Below are positions 1 through 8,743 of a DNA stretch of 64,000 nt, piece by piece. The translations under genes were made by a program, and so were the position numbers. The notes under the pieces were generated by a model. The model did no database searches and had not been told where the DNA came from. It saw nothing but the letters and a program-made list of their open reading frames with translations. The stretch's first letter is position 1, and the number at the start of each line of letters is the position of its first letter. This stretch comes from Rhodohalobacter sulfatireducens (GTDB taxonomy: Bacteria > Bacteroidota > Rhodothermia > Balneolales > Balneolaceae): the NCBI RefSeq assembly GCF_022012475.1, contig NZ_JAKLWS010000013.1, positions 1 through 64,000 of the forward strand, read 5' to 3'.

Positions 1-81
1 GTCCGACAGGTCCTCGCAGAGTTCGACTTCATGGCAAGGGACTCTTTCAGGAGCTATCGCACTCTGAAAGGACCCTTTTAA
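1..81 (+). CDS. C-terminal fragment of an unidentified protein
   Basis: Frame 1 is open from the first base of the window and ends at a TAA at 79-81, giving 26 residues (starting VRQVLAEFD and ending TLKGPF). The gene begins outside the window. The fragment is too short to assign to a family. It is read in the same direction as the YciI gene, with about 130 bases of AT-rich sequence between them. Confidence 0.45.
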   Translation, partial: VRQVLAEFDFMARDSFRSYRTLKGPF

Positions 82-209
82 TCATAATCTAACCGTTAAA
101 CGCGTATATTGTTATAATTTCAGAATACTAACAATTATTATTGATGAGTTATCTGTCATCTACATTTTTCTGATGGCTGATAGCCTTTTCAATCAGAATC
201 AATATCATT

Positions 210-506
210 ATGCATTACTTACTAATCTATGATTTAGCCCCCGATTACCTCGAACGACGTGGAAAATTTCGCGATGAACACCTGAAAATGGCCTGGGATT
301 CGAATAAAAACGGCAAGCTTGTTCTTGGTGGAGCACTTCAAGATCCGGCTGATCAAGCCTATCTTTTGTTTGAGGACGATTCACCAAATTCAGCGGAAGA
401 GTTTGCGAAAAATGATCCCTATGTTAAAAATGGAATCGTAGATAGCTGGGAAGTCCGTCCCTGGATGACCGTGGTTGGAAAGGATGCGGCAAATCCGGTT
501 CTGTAA
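210..506 (+). CDS. YciI-family protein
   Basis: A 98-residue protein. The start MHYLLIYDLAPDYLERR, the central GKLVLGGALQDP and the C-terminal DPYVKNGIVDSWEVRPW match the compact ferredoxin-like YCII fold. Members are small dimeric proteins, some acting as dehalogenase-like or muconolactone-like enzymes, but most have no known reaction. The length is normal for a stand-alone YciI protein. It stands alone, followed by a palindromic repeat. The family call is secure; the substrate is unknown. Confidence 0.85.
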   Translation: MHYLLIYDLAPDYLERRGKFRDEHLKMAWDSNKNGKLVLGGALQDPADQAYLLFEDDSPNSAEEFAKNDPYVKNGIVDSWEVRPWMTVVGKDAANPVL

Positions 507-513
507 TTTAGTT

Positions 514-670
514 CTCTCCTCTTGAGAGGAGACCGATTAAATAGCGTTTAGCGATTTGATCAGAGGTGTGTTTAACGTTGATTTAGCTTCGAATAATAAC
601 CAAAAACTGATTGCACGTCGAACACACCCCTCGCTATCATGACTACGCTTTTCCCCTCTCAAGAGGGGAG
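514..670. repeat. Imperfect palindromic intergenic repeat
   Basis: The outer arms at 514-531 and 653-670 are both versions of CTCnCCTCTTGAGAGGnG. Inner arms at 562-577 (AGAGGTGTGTTTAACG) and 616-632 (revcomp GAGGGGTGTGTTCGACG) pair around an AT-rich loop. The whole element folds into one long imperfect hairpin. Similar C/G-rich elements lie at 33.4, 33.9 and 39.6 kb. It fills the gap between the YciI gene and mnmD; an open frame running into it from mnmD is coincidental. Confidence 0.7.
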
Positions 671-700
671 CTTTCGATTCATCATTTTATAACTCAAGAA

Positions 701-1498
701 ATGCCTGAAAAAAGCTCAAAACCCATCATCAAAAAAACCGGCGATGGCTCCACCTCTCTCTATTCACCAACATTTGATCAGCTCTACCACAATCCAAATG
801 GCGCGGTGGCCGAAAGCCGACATGTATTCTTTGAGACTAATGGTTTGTTTAAAGCCCTGGAGAAAAGATCATCTCTACATATTTTTGAAGTAGGTTTTGG
901 AACCGGCCTGAATCTGCTCTTGACACTGGATTATCTGCGAAAAATGAATCTCAATACAAAAATCGCATACTACAGCGTGGAAGCTTTTCCGATTGATGCG
1001 GATATCACCGAAGATTTTGAGTTTGCAGACGAACCCGGTCTTCAGAATTCACTGCCCATGTTAAGAACGGTTCTTCAGGATATTTATCCCGGCATGAACC
1101 GAATTCAACTCACTGACCAACTTTCTCTGCATTTTTGGTTCGGCTTTTTTGATGATCTGTTTGAGGAACATGACAAAAAATCCATCATCAATCATAAAAT
1201 AGATTTCATTTTCCAGGATGCCTTTTCACCTGATGTGAATAAAGAGTTGTGGACGCCTGATGTGTTTAAGAAGCTGGCTTCCATTTCTAATGATGACGCC
1301 GTTTTGTCCACCTATTGCGCAGCCTCTGCCGCCCGCGCCGCGATGGCCGTGGCCGGATGGAAAATCGCAAGAGCGCGTGGAGCATTGGGAAAAAGAGAGA
1401 TGACTCTTGCTTCGCTGAATGCAGATAAATTGGTGGATTTTAAGCGCGTAAATGAGAAACGTTTGGCTGAACGGTTTGAGAAAGGAGATTTTGAATAG
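701..1498 (+). CDS. mnmD: tRNA U34 methyltransferase, MnmD/MnmC N-terminal domain type
   Basis: A 265-residue SAM-dependent methyltransferase that by family converts 5-aminomethyl(-2-thio)uridine at tRNA position 34 to the methylaminomethyl form. Visible signs are the motif I-like FEVGFGTGLNLLL, the acidic DAFSPDVNKELWTPDVF segment typical of MnmC N-terminal domains, and a TYCAASAARAAMAVAGW stretch. There is no FAD oxidase domain, so it is the stand-alone MnmD form. The frame is open upstream to a TTG at 611, but those codons lie inside the palindromic repeat; ATG 701, preceded by AAGAA, fits the family length better. It ends in TAG. Confidence 0.85.
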   Translation: MPEKSSKPIIKKTGDGSTSLYSPTFDQLYHNPNGAVAESRHVFFETNGLFKALEKRSSLHIFEVGFGTGLNLLLTLDYLRKMNLNTKIAYYSVEAFPIDADITEDFEFADEPGLQNSLPMLRTVLQDIYPGMNRIQLTDQLSLHFWFGFFDDLFEEHDKKSIINHKIDFIFQDAFSPDVNKELWTPDVFKKLASISNDDAVLSTYCAASAARAAMAVAGWKIARARGALGKREMTLASLNADKLVDFKRVNEKRLAERFEKGDFE

Positions 1499-1552
1499 CC
1501 GCAAAGTCGTGGAGTCGCAAAATGGATTCAATCATTTTTTAATTGTTTAATT

Positions 1553-1583
1553 ATGTCAAATATGACATATTACGATATGTCAT
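1553..1583. promoter_or_regulatory. Candidate operator of the higBA module
   Basis: Three copies of the half-site ATGTCA/TGACAT occur here: ATGTCA at 1553-1558, TGACAT at 1563-1568 and ATGTCA at 1577-1582. The last two belong to a perfect 9-bp inverted repeat, ATGACATAT-tacg-ATATGTCAT (1562-1583). Its place at the 5' end of the toxin gene is where HigA-type antitoxins bind to repress their own operon. The function is inferred; the symmetry is directly visible. Confidence 0.5.
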
Positions 1584-1906
1584 TAAGAGATAAACCGTTA
1601 GTCTGGATTCAGGGAGAAGTGAAAACCCCGCCTTTTTCGGCGGATGCGAGATTGAAAGCTGGTTTTCTACTCAGAAAACTTCAGCAAGGTGAGTTGTTAG
1701 AAATGCCGGACTCGCGACCGATGCCATCGATTGGCAAGAATTGTCATGAGTTGAGAATTAATGATCAGAATAAAACATGGCGAATTATCTATTTCATAGA
1801 TGATGATGCTATCTTAATACTGGATGTCTTTGCAAAGAAAACTCAGAAGACACCCAATGAAGTGATTGACAGATGTAAAAACAGATTAGCTCGTTATAAA
1901 CAGTAG
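1553..1906 (+). CDS. higB: HigB/RelE-like toxin (phage-derived Gp49-like family)
   Basis: Up to 117 residues. The core, with KLQQGELLEMPDSRPMP, GKNCHELRINDQNKTWRIIYF and DAILILDVFAKKTQKTP, is typical of the Gp49-like/HigB RelE-fold toxins, which cleave ribosome-associated mRNA. The toxin-first order with the antitoxin 19 bases downstream is the hig arrangement. ATGs at 1553, 1562 and 1577 are all in frame; because the palindrome covers 1562-1583, the 1577 start would leave the operator largely outside the coding region. It ends in TAG. Activity is not shown by the sequence. Confidence 0.85.
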   Translation: MSNMTYYDMSLRDKPLVWIQGEVKTPPFSADARLKAGFLLRKLQQGELLEMPDSRPMPSIGKNCHELRINDQNKTWRIIYFIDDDAILILDVFAKKTQKTPNEVIDRCKNRLARYKQ

Positions 1907-1925
1907 AATTTTAAAACAGAGCATT

Positions 1926-2252
1926 ATGGATAAAGAAAAACGAAAAGAACTGGAAGAAAAAGGATTTCAGATAGGATCTGCAGCAGAGTTTTTAGGGCTC
2001 ACCCCTGAAGAAGAAGCCTTCATTGAAATTCGCCTTGAACTTAGCAGCCTTATCAAATCCCGTAGAAACAAACTTGGATGGACACAGCAACAGCTTGCTA
2101 CAGCGATTGGATCCAGCCAATCCAGAATTGCAAAAATGGAAGCCGGAGATTCCGGAATCACACTGGATTTAATGATTAAAACATTACTCAAATTGGGTGT
2201 GTCTAAACAGGAGATTGGAAAGTTGTTGGAAGGAAATTTGGAGATGGTTTAG
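1926..2252 (+). CDS. higA: HigA-like XRE-family antitoxin
   Basis: A 108-residue protein with a helix-turn-helix of the Cro/C1 (XRE) type at about residues 40-92: SRRNKLGWTQQQLATAIGSS, then QSRIAKMEAGDSGITLDLMI. The charged N-terminal region (KEKRKELEEKGFQIGSAAEFLGL) is the usual toxin-neutralising part of HigA2-type antitoxins. It follows higB by 19 bases, so the two are probably co-transcribed, and it probably binds the palindrome at the start of higB. It ends in TAG. Confidence 0.88.
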   Translation: MDKEKRKELEEKGFQIGSAAEFLGLTPEEEAFIEIRLELSSLIKSRRNKLGWTQQQLATAIGSSQSRIAKMEAGDSGITLDLMIKTLLKLGVSKQEIGKLLEGNLEMV

Positions 2253-2313
2253 CTTCTTAAAGATTAGACAATACACCTATAATAACAGCTTCCAAATTCT
2301 TTTGAACAGATGC

Positions 2314-2961
2314 TTAGCCATTAGACTCATATACTTTAAAAACAGCCTTTATTACTGGAGTTGGTAGATCAATATCCATATTATTACCATTTAGTGAATC
2401 ACCAATTTCACATTCATCCATGTAGTTATACAGGAGCTGCATTTCATGATTTTCCTCATGATTTGAACATAGATACAAAATAAAGGTGGGATCTTGTAAA
2501 CTTATACTACCTTGCTTTCTGTTACCAATTGCATGATGAGCTTTTATGAATTTTCGAGAATCTAATACAGCCAGTGCTTTACTAAACTTCGAATAGATCT
2601 TCTCATTAAACTCTATGACAGTTGAATTCTATTCTTTTAGTTTCTTGTAAATAAGGTTTGATAATTCCGATATATCTGTATGTAAGTGACTAATGGGAGC
2701 TTCAACTTTTGCTAACCGCTTTTTTAATTGCATGGAATCAATTTCTGCATGTAGCTGAACAAGAGAAGATGATACTGGAAAAGATACCCCTGCAATTCTT
2801 ATTAATGCCAAAAACCAATCTATATTATCATTCATAATTATTTCCTTTTTGTTATCAATTACTCCTAAAAAGCTGTAATCATTAGTAGCAATTTTCAACC
2901 TACATTTTTGGGTATGATTTTTTCTTTTCTTTTTAGCATCATATAATATTTCCACTGGCAC
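2314..2961 (-). pseudogene. Hypothetical protein interrupted by an in-frame TAG
   Basis: The - strand frame from 2961 (or the internal ATG starting MNDNIDWFLALIRIAGV) reaches a TAG at 2629-2631 after YKKLKE, then stays open in the same frame for 104 more codons (NSTVIEFNEKIYSKFSKAL onward) to a TAA at 2314-2316. The two halves read as one protein of about 214 residues: a coiled-coil-like middle (LKKRLAKVEAPISHLHTDI) and a soluble C-terminal domain (KAHHAIGNR, LPTPVIKAVFKVYES). It resembles uncharacterised proteins of accessory regions; no function is assigned. One base change from a sense codon such as GAG or CAG would explain the break. Confidence 0.65.
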
Positions 2962-3031
2962 CTCTCCTCAACTCTTCTCATTTTGCCGAAAGGGTTAGAC
3001 TTTAGATGATTAACAAATCCACAATAAAATA

Positions 3032-3050
3032 ATCGGCTCGGCGAGCCGAT
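3032..3050. repeat. 19-bp perfect palindrome before the kynureninase-like gene
   Basis: ATCGGCTCG-g-CGAGCCGAT is symmetrical around one central base and ends 13 bases before the ATG at 3064. It is GC-rich in an AT-rich gap. It could be a small REP-like repeat or a regulatory hairpin masking translation start; nothing here decides between them. Confidence 0.5.
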
Positions 3051-3063
3051 CTACGGTTATATC

Positions 3064-4239
3064 ATGCAGGAATTTGACGTTTTAGCGAAATCACTTCAGC
3101 CGCACTATTCTCATTTTAATGTAGCCAACCGGCTGCTTTTTACCGGTCACTCGCACCAGGCGTGGCCGGATGAGGCATTTGAGGGGATCCAGGAGTATAT
3201 GCGAATAGTTGCCGACCAAGTGGATAAAAAGTGGGATTTTGGTTTTGAAAAAACGGAAATCATGCGGGACTATCTTCGAAATTATTATGATGACCCCACC
3301 GGAAAGTACTGCCGCGAACAAAATACGCATGTGCTTCTGGTTTCCTGGCTTTCTTCACTCGATTTGAAGAACAAGCCCAAAATCATCACCACCACCGGTG
3401 AGTTTCATTCGATGTACCGTCAGCTTCGGCGACTGGAAGAGGAAGGCCTGGAAATTGTATACCTCCCTCATGAAGATGATAACAAACTTCTGGAGGCTGT
3501 CCGCCAAAACCTGGATGAGCGGACCGCGGCTGTTATGCTTTCCCGTGTCTATTTTGAGACGGCTGAAATCAACACCAAACTTTCGGAGGTTGCACAAGTC
3601 GCAAAAAAGGCAGATGTACCGGTTATGATCGATGATTATCACGGGACGAACGTTGTTCCGCTATCCTTTAAAGAAAAACAGCTGGATCATGTTTACCTGC
3701 TCATTGGAGGATACAAGTACATGCAATGGGGCGAGGCAAACTGCTTTTTAAGATATCCGGAGGATTGTAATCTACGCCCTGTTATTACAGGATGGTTTTC
3801 GGCCTTTGAGCAGTTGGATCATCCAAGAGACGATCAACCCGTTTCCTTTGACGATGGTGACCAAAAATTTGCAACGGCTACCTATGATCCGATTTCTCAA
3901 TTTCGCGGTGCAGCTGTCACAGAATTTTTCCAAAAACAGGGGCTTACACCCGAAGTTTTACGAAAGCAGTATTCCTCTCAGCTCTCATATCTGCGTGACC
4001 TTTTTGATGAAAAGAATTTTGAGGGCTCCGGAATTGAACATGCAAATACGCGTCCCCTAGACGAAACCGGTGGATTTTTGGCGTTGAGATCTGAAAAAGC
4101 CCGAAACCTACGCGCTATGTTACTCGAAAAAAATATTTTTACCGATGCAAGAGATGATATTTTACGGATTGGTCCGGCACCTTATACTACTTCCGGGCAG
4201 TGTGAGGAGGTGATAGATACACTTTTTAGATGTCTTTAG
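3064..4239 (+). CDS. Kynureninase-like PLP-dependent enzyme
   Basis: A 391-residue fold-type I PLP enzyme of the class V aminotransferase superfamily. TGHSHQAWPDEAFEG near the N-terminus, DDYHGTNVVP (the Asp that contacts the PLP ring nitrogen) and GGYKYMQWGEANCF (with the likely Schiff-base Lys) match kynureninase-type enzymes, which hydrolyse kynurenine to anthranilate and alanine. No other tryptophan-degradation gene is adjacent, so the substrate is inferred only. A 19-bp palindrome sits just before the start. It ends in TAG. Confidence 0.7.
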   Translation: MQEFDVLAKSLQPHYSHFNVANRLLFTGHSHQAWPDEAFEGIQEYMRIVADQVDKKWDFGFEKTEIMRDYLRNYYDDPTGKYCREQNTHVLLVSWLSSLDLKNKPKIITTTGEFHSMYRQLRRLEEEGLEIVYLPHEDDNKLLEAVRQNLDERTAAVMLSRVYFETAEINTKLSEVAQVAKKADVPVMIDDYHGTNVVPLSFKEKQLDHVYLLIGGYKYMQWGEANCFLRYPEDCNLRPVITGWFSAFEQLDHPRDDQPVSFDDGDQKFATATYDPISQFRGAAVTEFFQKQGLTPEVLRKQYSSQLSYLRDLFDEKNFEGSGIEHANTRPLDETGGFLALRSEKARNLRAMLLEKNIFTDARDDILRIGPAPYTTSGQCEEVIDTLFRCL

Positions 4240-4429
4240 TCAGAAAAAACAACAGAAAAACCGACAAACCGATTAACTAAAAAAGCGATATTCAAACATT
4301 TAAAAACTTTTCCACTAATCAGTTTCACGATTGCTCGGTCAGTCTGTTTAAAACTTTTTCTGTAAGGTTTTCAGCCTCATTGGTTCTTACAAATGAAAGG
4401 ATGGAACCAGAACTTAAAAGGGAAATCAT

Positions 4430-4829
4430 ATGTACGAAAAAAAATATGACCTTGAAGACCGTTTGATAGACTTTGGAGTTCGAATGATTGAAATTTCAGA
4501 AACAGTTGATCAGAAAAGAAGAGCTGGTCGATATTTATCCGGACAACTGATTCGATCCGGGACATCCCCGGGGATTCCGCAAAGCGATCCCTTCGGGGCA
4601 CTATGGAGAAGCACAGGCTGCAGAGTCAAGAAAAGACTTTATTCACAAGATGAAAGTCATTCTCAAAGAATTGAAAGAGACCAGAGGTAATTTAATAATG
4701 ACCACAAGGGCAAAACTTCATAAATCACCTGAACTTGTTAAAACAGACATCAATGAATGCAGTGAATTAATCGCTATTTTTGTAAAGAGTATTCAAACAG
4801 CAAGAAAAACCGGTATAACAAAAAAATAG
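4430..4829 (+). pseudogene. S23-type four-helix bundle gene, frameshifted
   Basis: The N-terminal half (MYEKKYDLEDRLIDFGVRM, LSGQLIRSGTSP) and C-terminal half (HYGEAQAAESRKDFIHKMK, then SPELVKTDINECSELIAIF, ending TGITKK) are those of the four-helix bundle proteins found in 23S rRNA intervening sequences. They lie in different frames: 28 bases (4571-4598) separate the Pro codon at 4568-4570 from the His codon at 4599. The extra sequence is a GC-rich hairpin. The product as read would be an unrelated tail ending near 4690. Partly similar sequence flanks the gene at 4341-4390 and 4913-4962. Confidence 0.75.
4566..4598. repeat. Palindromic insert inside the S23-type gene
   Basis: CCCC-GGGGAT-tcc-GC-aaa-GC-g-ATCCC-ttc-GGGG can fold into a short GC-rich hairpin. 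It sits where related proteins run straight from SGTSPA into the YGEA motif, and its net length is not a multiple of three. It therefore looks like a small inserted repeat that disabled the gene. Confidence 0.5.
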
Positions 4830-5116
4830 AATCACATACGGAATGATGAAGACAAATTTCAAATTACTATTCAAAAAATTTTTCGGTTTTACGGTTATTC
4901 TGATTCTCTGTTAATCAGTTTAAAAACTTTTTTGTAAGGAATTCTAAATATTTGGTTCATACATATAATGCACATATATTCAACTTAGTTTATTGTTGAT
5001 TAACATCTGACTGATTTTGTGCACTTGATGAAATATAGAAACCGGGGTGACAGGAGGCTGACACCTCTCGTTTTTATTTTCTGATCAAACAAATTTAAAC
5101 TTGAAAACTGAACATT

Positions 5117-6187
5117 ATGGCATCATCCAAAGACGACAGACAAAAAGCGATTGATATAGCAATTGGGCAAATTGAAAAGCAGCATGGAAAAGGAACTGTT
5201 ATGCGCCTGGGCGATCAGACTGATAACGAGGTGCCTACGATTTCTACCGGATCCATCATGGTGGATTATGCCTTGGGCGTAAAGGGAATACCAAGGGGAC
5301 GAGTTACGGAAATCTATGGGCCGGAGGCCAGCGGTAAAACAACCTTGGCACTCCAGGTAATTGCACAGGCCCAAAAAGCCGGAGGATATGCCGCATTTAT
5401 TGATGCCGAACACGCCTTTGATCCGAAGTATGCACGAAATCTCGGGATCAATACCGACGAACTGCTCGTTTCTCAGCCCGACAGTGGTGAGCAGGCACTC
5501 GAAATAACCGAAACGCTAATTCGCTCCGGCGCACTGGACGTCATTGTAATTGACTCAGTTGCCGCCCTGGTTCCACGCGCAGAACTTGAAGGTGAAATGG
5601 GAGATTCTCACATGGGCCTCCAGGCACGGTTGATGTCTCAGGCACTCCGAAAAATTACAGGTGTGGTGAGCAAAACCCGCACGGCTTGTGTATTCATTAA
5701 CCAGGTTCGTGAAAAAATTGGAGTGATGTTCGGAAATCCCGAAACTACCACCGGTGGACGTGCTCTGAAATTCTATTCATCAGTTCGGATCGATATTCGC
5801 CGAATTGGCTCCATCAAAAAAGGAGACGAAGTGATGGGGAACAGAACTAAAGTTAAAATCGCCAAAAACAAGGTGGCTCCACCCTTCAAAGTGGTTGAAT
5901 TCAATATACTCTATGGGCAAGGCATCTCGCGAACGTCCGAAATCCTGGATCTTGCCGTAGAGTACGATATCATTGAAAAACGAGGTAGCTGGTATCGATA
6001 CGGTGGTGAACCGATCGGACAGGGAACCGATGCCGCAATGCAGTTCCTGGAAGAGGAAAAAGAACTTTGTGATAAGATTGAAAAAACCGTTCGGGATAAA
6101 TTGATGCCACCTGAGGAGAAAGTAGAAGATAAATCGAAAGAGAAGAAAAAAGAGAAAGAGAAAGAAAAAGCAGAACAGGATGAGTAA
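5117..6187 (+). CDS. recA: Recombinase A
   Basis: A 356-residue RecA, the ATP-dependent strand-exchange protein of homologous recombination that also triggers LexA self-cleavage. Walker [10 protein letters not shown] is at residues 68-76, Walker [13 protein letters not shown] near 140-151, and the DNA-binding loop region shows [15 protein letters not shown] and [20 protein letters not shown]. The C-terminus is a lysine/glutamate-rich tail ([11 protein letters not shown]), more charged than usual. The 287-base upstream gap holds no recognised SOS box. recX starts inside its last codons, so the two are co-translated. Confidence 0.98.
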   Translation: MASSKDDRQKAIDIAIGQIEKQHGKGTVMRLGDQTDNEVPTISTGSIMVDYALGVKGIPRGRVTEIYGPEASGKTTLALQVIAQAQKAGGYAAFIDAEHAFDPKYARNLGINTDELLVSQPDSGEQALEITETLIRSGALDVIVIDSVAALVPRAELEGEMGDSHMGLQARLMSQALRKITGVVSKTRTACVFINQVREKIGVMFGNPETTTGGRALKFYSSVRIDIRRIGSIKKGDEVMGNRTKVKIAKNKVAPPFKVVEFNILYGQGISRTSEILDLAVEYDIIEKRGSWYRYGGEPIGQGTDAAMQFLEEEKELCDKIEKTVRDKLMPPEEKVEDKSKEKKKEKEKEKAEQDE

Positions 6188-6878
6188 AACTCAACGGATG
6201 TCCGGCAATTCGAATCCAGATATCGAGAGCAAACTGCCGCTATCCGTTACGAAAATTACTGTTCAAAAAAACAATAGTGACCGATTTTCACTTTTTCATA
6301 ACAAAGAATTCCTGATCGGTATTAGCCGAAAAACGCGGAATGACTTTTCTATCGAGGAGGGCGTCTTAATGACGCTTTCTCTTTTTCGACAACTGAAAGA
6401 TGCTGAGGACCTTGTTGCCATTCGTGAGGCCTGTTTTCGTTATCTTTCGAGAAGAGATCACTCCTCATTTGAACTCAAACAAAAAGTAGCCAAAAAGGGA
6501 TATAAAGAGAGTGATATTGAACAGGTACTCCAAAGTTTAGGAAAAAAAGGGTATCTGAATGATAAATCCTTCGCCGCTAAATTTATTGAGGAGAAGACAG
6601 AACTCAATCAATGGGGTCCAAAAAAAATCCGATCTCATCTCTATAAAAAAGGGATCAACAGGTCAATCATCGAAGAGGTACTCTCCGAAAAAACTGATCA
6701 TTTACAGCAACAACAGATTTGCGTAGATTTGGTAATGAAACGCAAGCGTCATTTTTTGAGGGAAGAGGACGATTACAAGCGAAAACAAAAGATCTACCGA
6801 TATCTGGCAGGACGCGGATTTTCCGGTTCTGTAATTAAAAAATCATTACCTCGTATCACGGAAAAACTCCATGCTTAG
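6180..6878 (+). CDS. recX: RecX regulatory protein
   Basis: A 232-residue protein containing the tandem three-helix repeats of RecX ([54 protein letters not shown] and a last repeat ending [13 protein letters not shown]). RecX binds RecA filaments and limits their extension. The first 60-70 residues form a basic, beta-rich extension longer than in the E. coli protein. Its ATG overlaps the recA end by 8 bases and its TAG overlaps the next gene by 8 bases, which indicates tight translational coupling. Confidence 0.92.
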   Translation: MSKTQRMSGNSNPDIESKLPLSVTKITVQKNNSDRFSLFHNKEFLIGISRKTRNDFSIEEGVLMTLSLFRQLKDAEDLVAIREACFRYLSRRDHSSFELKQKVAKKGYKESDIEQVLQSLGKKGYLNDKSFAAKFIEEKTELNQWGPKKIRSHLYKKGINRSIIEEVLSEKTDHLQQQQICVDLVMKRKRHFLREEDDYKRKQKIYRYLAGRGFSGSVIKKSLPRITEKLHA

Positions 6879-7998
6879 AAATCTCACACTGGAAAAAGTT
6901 GTCAAGTCATTCCTGTTCGCAGCGGGTGTTTTGCTCGTCGGATTGATTTTATACAATTATAGCAGCCTCGCAGTATATGCAATCATTGCATTGATATTTA
7001 GCTATCTTCTGGAGCCCTTTGTGAACCGCATGCAGGCGGCAGGTATGTCCAGAACAGTGGCTATTGCTTTAACGCTGACGACCGTTCTTTTGATTGTGAT
7101 TTGGATCTCCACCAGTATTATCCCCATGGTTGCAAACCGAATGGCCATATTAACTCGTCAGCTTCAAAGCGAAAATTTAGTCATTATTGCCCAACAGGTT
7201 GAAACACACCTCAGAAATTATTTCAACTTTATACCAACCGGGTATCTTGAAGAGAATGTTACCGGTTTTATTGAGGATATATTTAACTTCGGACGGCTCT
7301 CAAATGTTCTTGGCAATGTAATTTCAATTTTCACCAACCTTTTCGCCGCTTTTCTTGTAATTCCGTTTGCCACCTTTTTCTTCCTTAAAGATGGTTATAA
7401 AATTCGCCGAGATCTTATGAAAATGGTTCCGAACAAATATTTCGAAACCACGTTAAGTTTAATCGATAAGATTGAAAGTCGGCTTGGATATTACTTCAGA
7501 AGTGTGCTTTTACAATGCACACTGGTGGGAGTTGCATCATGGCTGGCATTATCGGTTGCAGGTTTAAACAATGCCGGAACTGTTGGAATTATTATTGGTG
7601 TGGCAAATACGATTCCATATTTTGGCCCGGTAATAGGATACCTGATCTCCATCCTTATTTCCATCATAGAAACCGGTGATTTCTCACTGGTGATCCCCTG
7701 TATTCTTGCGGTAATGTTTGCCCAAATATTAGATAATGTAGTTCTTCAACCGCTTATTTTTTCAAAATCGGCAGATATGCATCCCGTGGCCATTCTTTTT
7801 ATCATTCTGATAGGAGCTCAAACAGCCGGAATTCTTGGAATGCTCGTTGCTATACCCATAGCAACGATCATAAAGATTACAGTGAATCAGATTATCTGGT
7901 CTTTCAATAACTACCAGGTGTTTCGGGAAAATAAACGACCTTTCAAACCGATCATTCAAGGATCTGATTTAACTGATATAGATTCGAATGCTGATTGA
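6871..7998 (+). CDS. AI-2E/PerM-family membrane permease
   Basis: A 375-residue integral membrane protein with about seven to eight hydrophobic segments. An N-terminal pair of helices is followed by a soluble region (about residues 95-145), then the conserved PFATFFFLKDG segment and the family signature GVANTIPYFGPVIGYLISIL. PerM/AI-2E transporters include an autoinducer-2 exporter and Na+/H+ antiporters, so the substrate cannot be told. The ATG overlaps recX, and its position in the recA-recX unit is probably a transcription matter only. Confidence 0.88.
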   Translation: MLRNLTLEKVVKSFLFAAGVLLVGLILYNYSSLAVYAIIALIFSYLLEPFVNRMQAAGMSRTVAIALTLTTVLLIVIWISTSIIPMVANRMAILTRQLQSENLVIIAQQVETHLRNYFNFIPTGYLEENVTGFIEDIFNFGRLSNVLGNVISIFTNLFAAFLVIPFATFFFLKDGYKIRRDLMKMVPNKYFETTLSLIDKIESRLGYYFRSVLLQCTLVGVASWLALSVAGLNNAGTVGIIIGVANTIPYFGPVIGYLISILISIIETGDFSLVIPCILAVMFAQILDNVVLQPLIFSKSADMHPVAILFIILIGAQTAGILGMLVAIPIATIIKITVNQIIWSFNNYQVFRENKRPFKPIIQGSDLTDIDSNAD

Positions 7999-8192
7999 CC
8001 GGTAATCTCCCATCATAATCTTTGCTGCTTAACTCATCATTACCATTCGAGTTTCTTTTTTTCTCTTCATCGTCAACTTAGATGGCCGATATTAAAAACG
8101 CAGAATTGGTAATTTTTCAATTTAATGCGTTCTTACTCTTACCACAACGTTAACATCGTGCACCTTTCCAAATTAACGAATGGAAATTCAAC

Positions 8193-8675
8193 ATGATCAG
8201 AGATGTTTCCTTATCCGATGCAAAACGAATCCACGAGATTTACAATGAATATGTGGAAGATTCGCGGATAACTTTTCAGGAAAAGCCCCTCTCTCTCAAA
8301 GAGATAAAAGATAAAATCCAAAAGATTACCAAAGTTTATCCATGGATTGTTTATGAAGAGAATAATCAGGTTGTAGGCTATACATATGCTGACAAGTGGA
8401 AAGAAAAATCAGCTTACCGGTACACTGTTGAAACAAGTATATACCTTGATTCAGGGCATCTCGGAAAAGGTATTGGCTCTAAACTGAAGGGGGCAATGAT
8501 TGAGAAATTGAGAGAAAGAGAATTCCACTGTGTCATCTCCGCCATATCTTTACCAAACCCGGCCAGCATTGCTATGTGCAAAAAATTTGGTTTTCAAAAA
8601 GCAGGGCAACTCCGGGAAATTGGGTACAAATTTGACGAATGGATTGATGTAGGATACTGGCAACTCATTCTTTGA
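8193..8675 (+). CDS. GNAT N-acetyltransferase, phosphinothricin-acetyltransferase-like
   Basis: A 160-residue GNAT enzyme that transfers acetyl from acetyl-CoA to an amino group. IRDVSLSDAKRIHEIYNEYV opens the fold, HLGKGIGSKLKGAMIEKL is the acetyl-CoA loop (Q/RxxGxG/A type), and SAISLPNPASIAMCKKFGF with QLREIGYKFDEWIDVGYWQ matches the Pat/Bar and YncA branch. That branch acts on phosphinothricin-like or methionine-sulfone-type substrates, but the true substrate here is unknown. It is a single gene with its own 190-base upstream gap. Confidence 0.88.
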   Translation: MIRDVSLSDAKRIHEIYNEYVEDSRITFQEKPLSLKEIKDKIQKITKVYPWIVYEENNQVVGYTYADKWKEKSAYRYTVETSIYLDSGHLGKGIGSKLKGAMIEKLREREFHCVISAISLPNPASIAMCKKFGFQKAGQLREIGYKFDEWIDVGYWQLIL

Positions 8676-8743
8676 TTTCCACCCGGATTTGTAACTATCC
8701 TCATTTTTTGTTAGCTAGAAAATAAAATAACGCTAACTAATTC

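Noticed and set aside
611-700. Upstream extension of mnmD to TTG 611
   Set aside because: The added 30 codons lie mostly inside a palindromic intergenic repeat and are not part of the methyltransferase fold.
4830-5116. SOS box upstream of recA
   Set aside because: No convincing LexA-type palindrome could be seen, and the lineage's consensus is not known to me.
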